Positions 57,127-64,000 of a DNA stretch of 64,000 nt are shown one piece after another (the first letter of the stretch is position 1; each line of letters starts with the position of its first letter). The position numbers were made by a program, and so were the translations under genes. The DNA lies in NCBI RefSeq assembly GCF_030269925.1, contig NC_085112.1:14013501-14077500 (forward strand). Reading direction: 5' to 3'. Below the pieces are notes generated by a model. That model did no database searches. It saw only the letters and a list, made by a program, of their open reading frames with translations, and was not told the DNA's origin. Origin of the DNA: Bombyx mori (Eukaryota > Arthropoda > Insecta > Lepidoptera > Bombycidae).

Positions 57127-57475
57127 CCGTATGGCGTAACAGTAAATCTGTTGTCCAGAACTAACATAGTAAACGTGTCGCTAAAATTTGTGGCGTAACA
57201 GATTTAGTTCAGAACTACCATAGTAAACGTGTCGCCAAAATTTGTGGCGTAACAGATTTAGTTCAGAACTACCACAGTAAACGTGTCGCCAAAATTTGTG
57301 GCGTAACAGATTTAGTTCAGAACTACCACAGTAAACGTGTCGCCAGAATTTGTGGCGTAACAGATTTAGTACAGAACTACCATAGTTAAAGTGTCGCCAG
57401 ATTTTGTGGCGTAACAAATTTAGTACAGAATTGCCATAGTAAAAGTGTCGCCAGCATTTGTGGCGTAACAGATTA
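57127..57475 (+). repeat. 54-bp minisatellite, about 6 copies, downstream of rootletin stop
   Basis: Unit AGAACTACCATAGTAAACGT plus GTCGCCAAAATTTGTGGCGT plus AACAGATTTAGTTC. Middle copies are nearly identical; edges diverge. Starts about 65 bp after the stop, so it is probably 3' UTR or just beyond. Confidence 0.85.
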
Positions 57476-57871
57476 CATATAAATTAGTGTTCAGATATTA
57501 AGAGATGATAATTTTTAAACAACGATTATTCAATATATTGAAGAAATCTTGAATGTGTTCATTGTTGGCATTACAACGCCATCAATTTATTTCGGATTAA
57601 GGTAGTGGTGTTTCTAAATGTTCACGAGTACTCACGTTTAGTATTAAATGCACTGTTTAGTGCTACATGTGGTCTGGCGTGGTACATTATAGCACGAGGT
57701 AAATATGTGACAAGTATAGTGTTGCTTGGAACTCTGACTCAAATATTGTGTGGATTGTTATATTTTGTTATATTATAGTTTTGTTTGGCCTTAAACTTGT
57801 ATTAACTGCTGTTTATAGATTGTTTAGTATCTGTGAAAGTGCGTAAATGCGGGAAAATTAAACAGTCGCTT

Positions 57872-58013
57872 CATGTAAAAACTGAGACCTTAGAACTCAT
57901 GTCTCAAGGTAGGTGGCGGCATTTACTTTGTAGATGTCTATGGGCTCCGGTAACCACGTAGCATTAGGTGGGTCGCGAGCTTATTCACCCAAATAAGCAA
58001 TAAAAAAAAAAAA
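57872..58013 (+). repeat. Bm1 SINE fragment downstream of rootletin
   Basis: 3' half from ACTGAGACCTTAGAACTC to CAATAAAAAAAAA. Interrupts a family D repeat copy. Confidence 0.75.
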
Positions 58014-58280
58014 GTGTGTGTGTCCGCTCCGACGCACGACTGGAGTTTACTGGATATAAAAAATTAAACGAAACAATACGAGAAATAGTTCTATATTACG
58101 ACAACACGATACACTACAGATTATTAACAAATTAACGAGACACAAAACAAACGACTAACAAATATATGAAAATACAATAATGAGAGAAACGCGCGATCAG
58201 TACGAGGCTTTGTGGCGGACTGCCGGCGCAGCAGCCCGGCGTCACCTGCGATAACGCGGCCGCGCGTTGGCTCCTGATTG

Positions 58281-58516
58281 GCGCGCGCACGCATCACGCA
58301 ATCAGGAGCCAATCAGGCGCATAACGCATTTCGTGTGACATGCTAGTACGATTTTGATTGGCGCGCGCACGCATCACGCAATCAGGAGCCAATCAGGCGC
58401 ATAACGCATTTCGTGTGACATGCTAGTACGATTTTGATTGGCGCGCGCACGCATCACGCAATCAGGAGCCAATCAGGCGCATAACGCATTTCGTGTGACA
58501 TGCTAGTACGATTTTG
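58281..58516 (+). repeat. Three exact copies of an 80-bp CpG-rich unit
   Basis: Copies start at 58281, 58361 and 58441; the third stops 4 bp short. Each carries GCGCGCGCACGCATCACGCA and CCAAT boxes (GAGCCAATCAGG). No mismatch between copies. Confidence 0.92.
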
Positions 58517-59018
58517 GTCCCCATAATTTTCATACCCCGGGCCTATATATGTAAATCGATTCTAAAGGAGTAAACTCCAAAAAGTGGCATCTCGAGTTCT
58601 ACCAAAAAGTCCACTAAATTCTCTAAGCAATAAGCTGTATAGAGATTATATTTCATCCCGTTTTATCTCGATTCATTTAATTTCATCTCAATTGATTAGA
58701 AGTCTCAGATAAAACAACTCCACCTTATTTTATCCGTATCAATGTTCACTGCATATTATTTTTCATATAACAAAATATACAAAGTATTAGGCTGTATGGT
58801 TTGTGATACCTTCGTCTTTCCTGTTGCTACTACTAATAATACTACTCTCTTATTGACACAATGAACGCGCCACGATGCCACCGCAGCTTGATAGTTTATG
58901 CATCTATTAGAAACACTAAACTAGATTGCAGTTCGGTAATTAAACATTAGATTTAAATAATAATATGTACAATCAATGTTTAATTTGGGACAATATTGGT
59001 TTTCAAGTATAGTCATTT

Positions 59019-59076
59019 TTAGAAGACGTCGTGACCTAAAGGATAAAATATTCGGTGCATTCGTATCAAGCTTCTC
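59019..59076 (+). repeat. Bm1 tRNA-head fragment
   Basis: AGACGTCGTGACCTAAAGGA and GTGCATTCGTATC match the SINE head only. Confidence 0.55.
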
Positions 59077-59087
59077 GTACGTTGTAA

Positions 59088-59205
59088 ACCAATGGTAGGC
59101 AACGGCTTGGCTCTGCCCCTGGCATTGCTGACGTCCATGGGCGACGGTAACCACTCACCATTAGGTGGGCCATATTCTCGTCTGCTTATACGGTATTATA
59201 AAAAG
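59088..59205 (+). repeat. Family C fragment
   Basis: GGTAGGCAACGGCTTGGCTC to CGTCTGCTTATACGG. Confidence 0.55.
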
Positions 59206-59329
59206 GAAAACCTGTACTCTACAAACGCACTGCTGCTTTACGTTAAAAATAAAGCAAGAATGTGCTACAGCTCAATACTAAGATGCAATTCTCGCGGAGT
59301 CTTACTTGATTCATTCAAAATATATACTG

Positions 59330-59497
59330 TGTTTAGTGAGAGTTTTAACGTTTTCGATAACGTAAAAGTTAACATAAATTTGTATGGGGTTAGAACGTTT
59401 GCCTACGTTTGCCGCTAGGGGCGCTGTTCCAACTGCATACAAATTTGAGTTGACTTTTACGCTATCGAGATCGTTAAAAAACTCGCACTAAGCACAC
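59330..59497. mobile_element. Palindromic MITE
   Basis: GTTTAGTGAGAGTTTTAACG, core GCCGCTAGGGGCGCTGTTCC at 59411-59430, inverse arm to ACTAAGCACAC. Confidence 0.7.
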
Positions 59498-60126
59498 TAT
59501 TATTCGCATCCTATACGTGTTTTTTTACGTTTTCTACGTTGCAATTAAGTTATTGTCCCGATGAAAATGTTTTAATTGTATAATAATACGTCAAGGGAAT
59601 TAATTATACGTAGCAATTAAAGGTAGTTGTTAATTTAAAATGAGTAATCGCCCGTTGCGTTCATGTTTTCCAAGAAGTAATTTTTTTTATTTGGCATTTA
59701 CGCAATTAATAATTAATTACGAAAATTTTCCTAATTTATACCAGACGATACGTTATGTGCGCTGTTTTTATTTTTATTTGTAATATATCAGTAATTGCGC
59801 TATTCTTGCTTATGATTCAGGCCTAGTCTACGAAGAAGTTTGAGGGATATCTCTGTTAAAAACATCACCCCCAGATTTATGTTATATTTTTTCCGTTAGG
59901 GAAATTTATGATTGAAAAATACAGATTAGGTCGTTTCCATTAAATGTATTATTTGAGAATTGACTAAATATTAAATGCGCAGCGTGCACTTGAGGTGCTC
60001 CTATTAAGGAATTTTTTTTTTAATCTCACGGAGAGAAACGCGAGGGCGCGGGAGCCATACGACTTTATCGTTGTTTGCATAAACACTTTCTTTATGCTAT
60101 ATTAAAAAAAAAACTATATCTATACT

Positions 60127-60562
60127 TCTATACTAATATTATAAAGAGGAAAGATTTGTTTGTATTGAATAGGCTCCGAAACTACTGAACCGATTTGAAT
60201 TTGAATTCTTTCTCTGTTTGAAGCTACACGATTCCCGAGTGACATAGGCTATAATCTTTTTTGAAAAAAATTAAGGATCCTCTACTAAAACTCCAATAAT
60301 GTAACCCAAGGTGTAAAAAATTACCTAAAATATTCTTCACAACGCGTGCCTTGCGAAAGCTATTGACGATCGAATAAAACAATGTATTACAACTTTGTAG
60401 AACACATCATTATTTACAAAAAGTGTCGCGACAGCATAATAATATGTCTAACTATTATAGTTATGCCAAAATAAGAGTTCTTTTATTTTTTTAAATAAAA
60501 CAACGTCAAATATTGTTGAAATTTTTGTTAAAGACCCGAGCGGAGCCGGAGCGGGCCGCTAG
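60127..60562 (+). mobile_element. Non-autonomous Helitron, complete
   Basis: TCTATACTAATATTATAAAG to GCGGGCCGCTAG before a T; reverse mate at 3338-3777. Confidence 0.77.
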
Positions 60563-60584
60563 TTTATAATAAAAAAGGAGTAGG

Positions 60585-60705
60585 TACTCAAAGGTAGACA
60601 GCGGCTTGGCTGTGACACCTCACTTTGCTGACGTCCATAAGCGACGTTGACTCACCGTCAGCCGGGGCTATGCTCATTTGACTACAAGGGCAATAAAAGA
60701 AAAGT
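60585..60705 (+). repeat. Family C fragment, diverged
   Basis: GGTAGACAGCGGCTTGGC and CTGACGTCCATAAGCGACG. Confidence 0.5.
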
Positions 60706-60843
60706 TTCGGGGTAACGTGAATGCTAACTATCCGGCATTGTCGAGTCTATTCACCATCAAGCGGACAAAAGACTCGTCTGATAATCTTAAAAAAAAAAAC
60801 ATATTTTTATGAAGTCTATAGTTGGAAAAAAAAATACACTTCT

Positions 60844-61016
60844 GTGTGCTTAGTGCGAGTTTCTTAACGTTCTCGATAGCGTAAAAGTTAGCTCATGTTT
60901 GTATGGAATGGGATCGTTTGCGTACGTTTGCCGCTAGGGGCGCTGTACCGACTGCATACAAAATTGGGTTAACTTTTACGCTATCGAGAGCGTTAAGAAA
61001 CTCGCACTAAGCACAC
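60844..61016. mobile_element. Palindromic MITE, best-preserved copy
   Basis: GTGTGCTTAGTGCGAGTTTC at the left, exact inverse at the right ending GCACAC; core GCCGCTAGGGGCGCTGT near 60930. Confidence 0.75.
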
Positions 61017-61469
61017 GGATCCAAAAAGGCATTATACTCTTTGAAATCGATTGCAGTTTACGCGGTCGGGAGTTGTTTCAGCGATCTGTAGGTGTTTTTT
61101 TTTTATGAATTTTGGGATTTATTTTGAAATTTGAGGAAAAATCGGTAATTTAATGCGGTTTTCCCGTTCGGGCCACTTTGCGCACTCAGAGCTGATACAG
61201 CACTAACAATAGTGACTTCAAACTACATCATCAATGATTCGTTTAATATACCGCAAGCAAACAATTCTATACACACGTATTAATTGGCAAAATAACTCTA
61301 TACATACGTATTGAGTTATGTATGTGGCAAAGCGTAATTCATTTTTCGATTGGCTTTTCCTGTGACGTCACTGACTGTTTAATAATAACTCATCATAATG
61401 AGCTGCATTTTATAGTTTTTTTCGCTATCCTTTGTGTAATTTCTGACGTGTTGAGAATTCGCATGGTTT

Positions 61470-61670
61470 TTTTTTTATTGCCCTTGTAGACGAGCATACG
61501 ACCCACCTGATGGTGAGTGGTTACCGTCGCCCATGGACTTCAGCAATGCCAGGGGCAGAGCCAAGCCGCTGCCTACCGCTAAATACTCTCCACAAGCCTC
61601 GTTTGAAGAAGGACATGTCATAGCGCTCGGGAAACACCGTGGAGGGGAGCTCATTCCAAAGCCGGATGGT
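61470..61670 (-). repeat. Family C LINE 3' fragment
   Basis: TTTTTATTGCCCTTGTAGAC to GGAGGGGAGCTCATTCCAAAG. Confidence 0.6.
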
Positions 61671-61921
61671 ACGTCAAGGTCCTTTCCTTCGAGTATGTGA
61701 GTCGTTCTATGGTGAGCGATTACAGTCGCCCATAGGCATCAACAATCTTAGGTGCAAAGCAAATCCGATGTTTACCGCTCAGCAGTCTTGTCAAACTGCA
61801 TTTGACAAACCGTGCTCGGGAAGCAATGTCTAGAAACAGTTCATCCTAGAACCTGACAGCGTTTAGTATCTTCTTTGGTTTAATCTCGCCTTTATTATTG
61901 TCAAATCGCCCTCAAAAGTGG

Positions 61922-62177
61922 AAGGGTTTTTTTTTGTAGCTTAAATGTGTGGACGAACTCACGGTTCACCTGGTGTTAAGTGATAACCGGAGCTAATAAG
62001 ACATCTACAACGTAAATGCCGTCATCCACCTCGAGCCACGAGTTGTAAGGTTTCAGTTTTAACAGTACAACGGCTGCCCCGCCCTTCAAACCGAAACGCA
62101 TTACTGCTTCACGGCAGAAATAGGCAGGGTGGTGGTACCTACCCGTGCGGACTCATAAGACGTTCTACCTCCAGTCA
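61922..62177 (-). repeat. Bm1 SINE, 5'-truncated
   Basis: Antisense core from a T-tract to GACGTTCTACCTCCAGTC; moderately diverged. Confidence 0.75.
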
Positions 62178-62557
62178 AATTGGTTTAAGCGGCATTTCGC
62201 TCAATACGCGACATTCATCTTTGTAATTGAAGGTGCGTTTTATTTGACATTAGCATCGACAGTCCGATGTTTTTAATTGAACTTCAATTGAGAACTCCAT
62301 TGAACTAGCTAAAGAAGCTTTTTATATTATTATTTTTTTAAATTTTAAATTCTAAATGGCTCTCCTGTAAAGTTGAAAAATGTCGCTTATACCAAATGGC
62401 CTTTCACACCTCTATTTAAATTATGTCCGTTGTTTCGAATACTGTAGTTTCCGTGCTCGCAGAAGACCAAAGTGTTTACTTACCAGTACTTTAAAATATT
62501 ATGCTAACTGCCTTTTAACTTTTTTATAAAAAATAAAATAGATTAAATTATAGAAAA

Positions 62558-62798
62558 CTAGCTGTACCCGTCCGCTTCGCTGGGCATTTAAAATTAACAT
62601 TAACATTTCTCTCATTAACGCCCCCGCAACTGGTATAGAGAGTCCAACACACATATAAATATTAGCCTATCCATTAAGTACATGTATTTTCTACATGGAT
62701 ACCAAGTTTCAAGTCAATCGGATGCATGGTTCAGTAGTTATAACGGAGCATCCGTAAAAACCACTGTAGATTTATATATTATTAAGTTTAAGTATAGA
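62558..62798 (-). mobile_element. Non-autonomous Helitron
   Basis: CTAGCTGTACCCGTCCGC at the left and GA before a T at the right; contains AAGTCAATCGGATGCATGG. Confidence 0.7.
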
Positions 62799-64000
62799 TG
62801 AGACGAATAGGGTGCCTGTCAAAAAAGTTCCTTGGACTTTGAGGAATGCATTAGTGCGATCGTACCACTCATAAAAAGGACTGGAATATCTCAAATATGT
62901 CATTTCTGCTTCATTATCGCATACGTGCCTTTACTGCTTCTATTATTATCTCGAATATTTCATCTCATGCTTAATCGTGTTTCGAATTGAAGAGCACTAT
63001 AATCATAATTATAGTGCCATCAAATTACTTTATATGTAAGTAGCAGATCGGTTCGAAGTCTTGCCTCAAAAGTATGCTGCCTGGAAATTCCTATGAACGT
63101 CCAACCAACACCTATAAACAAAATCTTTCTCAAACAAGTGAACAAAAAATCGAATTCCTAAACAATAATCTTAAATTGATTTTTTTGTATTTTTGTATTA
63201 GTAAATAATGAATGATATATTTATTCAGTTAATCAATCCCATATATTACACGCTTACTGATAATAATTATATTAATATCGTGAATTTTATAAAACTTTAT
63301 TAGCACGTAAAATGAGCACAATTTAGGGAAGTCAGCGTGTAAAATGACTATTACATCATTGTAATAATAAATGAACGTATGTATTTGATAAATTATTTCA
63401 TATTGACCAACGGTTAAATAACAAAAATTAACAAAATTATTGAAACGAACAAAAATAGTCTTTAAGACCCGAAGCTTAAGGCCCATGCTCAATTCAAAGT
63501 TTCAACATGTGACCTTTTTAGTTCTATATACAAGTAATCAGCTATGAATCATTGTGTACTGTTTAGAGATTTGTAGAATTAAAGCTAATTCGTCACAAGA
63601 ATACCTGTTTGATAACACGCATGACTCAATCATCTGGACATTGGAGGACACCATTATTGGCAAACAAATCGTATCTGTACGTAGGGATTTTGTTTAAATC
63701 ATCCGTCTTCTTCTTGTTCGCTGTAGTTTTAGAAGCCGTGAGCAGGATATAATGATAGTGGAGTGCAGAGTGCGGTGGATAGATAAGGTGTTGAGGTTGA
63801 ACGCGCCGGAAGTACAGTCCGAGGCGATTTTTATGCTAATGTTCTAGTTAATTTTTGGCGCAATGCTCACGAGTGAAAATGAATATAAACTATTTTTCGA
63901 ATAGTCTCGAATTATTTTGAATGAAAAATGTTATAAACCAGTTATCTTCGTTCACACTTGTTTACTTACTATAAAACCATTTTTCAATTAACGAATTAGG
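62799..64000. other. No recognisable feature
   Basis: AT-rich, no long open frame and no repeat family shared with the rest of the window. Confidence 0.5.

Larger units (their letters stand above)
57820..58765 (+). repeat. Family D copy interrupted by Bm1 and an 80-bp tandem array
   Basis: Left piece 57820-57870 (TTTAGTATCTGTGAAAGTGC) and right piece about 58590-58765 (ACCAAAAAGTCCACTAAATT... ATTTCATCCCG) flank unrelated sequence. Confidence 0.5.

Noticed and set aside
57181..57417. Minus-strand ORF encoding a repeated 18-residue motif
   Set aside because: It comes from a 54-bp (multiple-of-three) minisatellite; no start context, no domain, and it lies beside the rootletin stop.
58281..58516. 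CRISPR-like array
   Set aside because: Units are contiguous with no unique spacers, and the setting is an insect genome.

Overview
The window looks like genomic DNA of a moth, most likely the silkworm Bombyx mori or a close bombycid. The evidence is about two dozen copies of a tRNA-headed SINE matching the Bm1 type, several lepidopteran-type Helitron families (5' TC, 3' CTAG or CTAA, inserted between A and T), RTE-, Jockey- and I-type non-LTR retrotransposons, and one host gene split into many short exons by AT-rich introns. I see no bacterial, CRISPR or rRNA feature.

Layout. Positions 1-23000 are gene-poor and repeat-filled. The centrepiece is a three-layer nest at 9410-15617: an older Helitron holds a second Helitron (9492-15481), which holds an apparently complete two-ORF I-type LINE (9639-15200, minus strand) with a 12-bp target-site duplication and intact catalytic residues. 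Positions 23012-57061 carry one plus-strand gene of at least 37 coding exons. Its exons join in one open frame of 5,835 nt (1,944 residues plus stop), and I identify it as rootletin (CROCC/Root), the coiled-coil protein of the ciliary rootlet and centriole linker. The upstream start exon was not found. Positions 57062-64000 hold a 54-bp minisatellite, three exact copies of an 80-bp CpG-rich unit, palindromic MITEs, Helitrons and SINEs.

How the parts relate. The rootletin introns are almost entirely transposon-built, and in several the insertion stops within about 10-30 bp of a splice site. Two introns use GC-AG borders. Inverted repeats in introns 21 and 24 bracket exons 22-24. The only protein-level machinery apart from rootletin is retrotransposon: the intact LINE, an RTE fragment with an open RT frame (35972-37267) and a Jockey-like RT fragment (38867-39885). 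I did not find a new multi-gene system. The most informative material is the nested transposon record, the potentially active LINE, the transposon-crowded splice sites and several unusual palindromes and tandem repeats.
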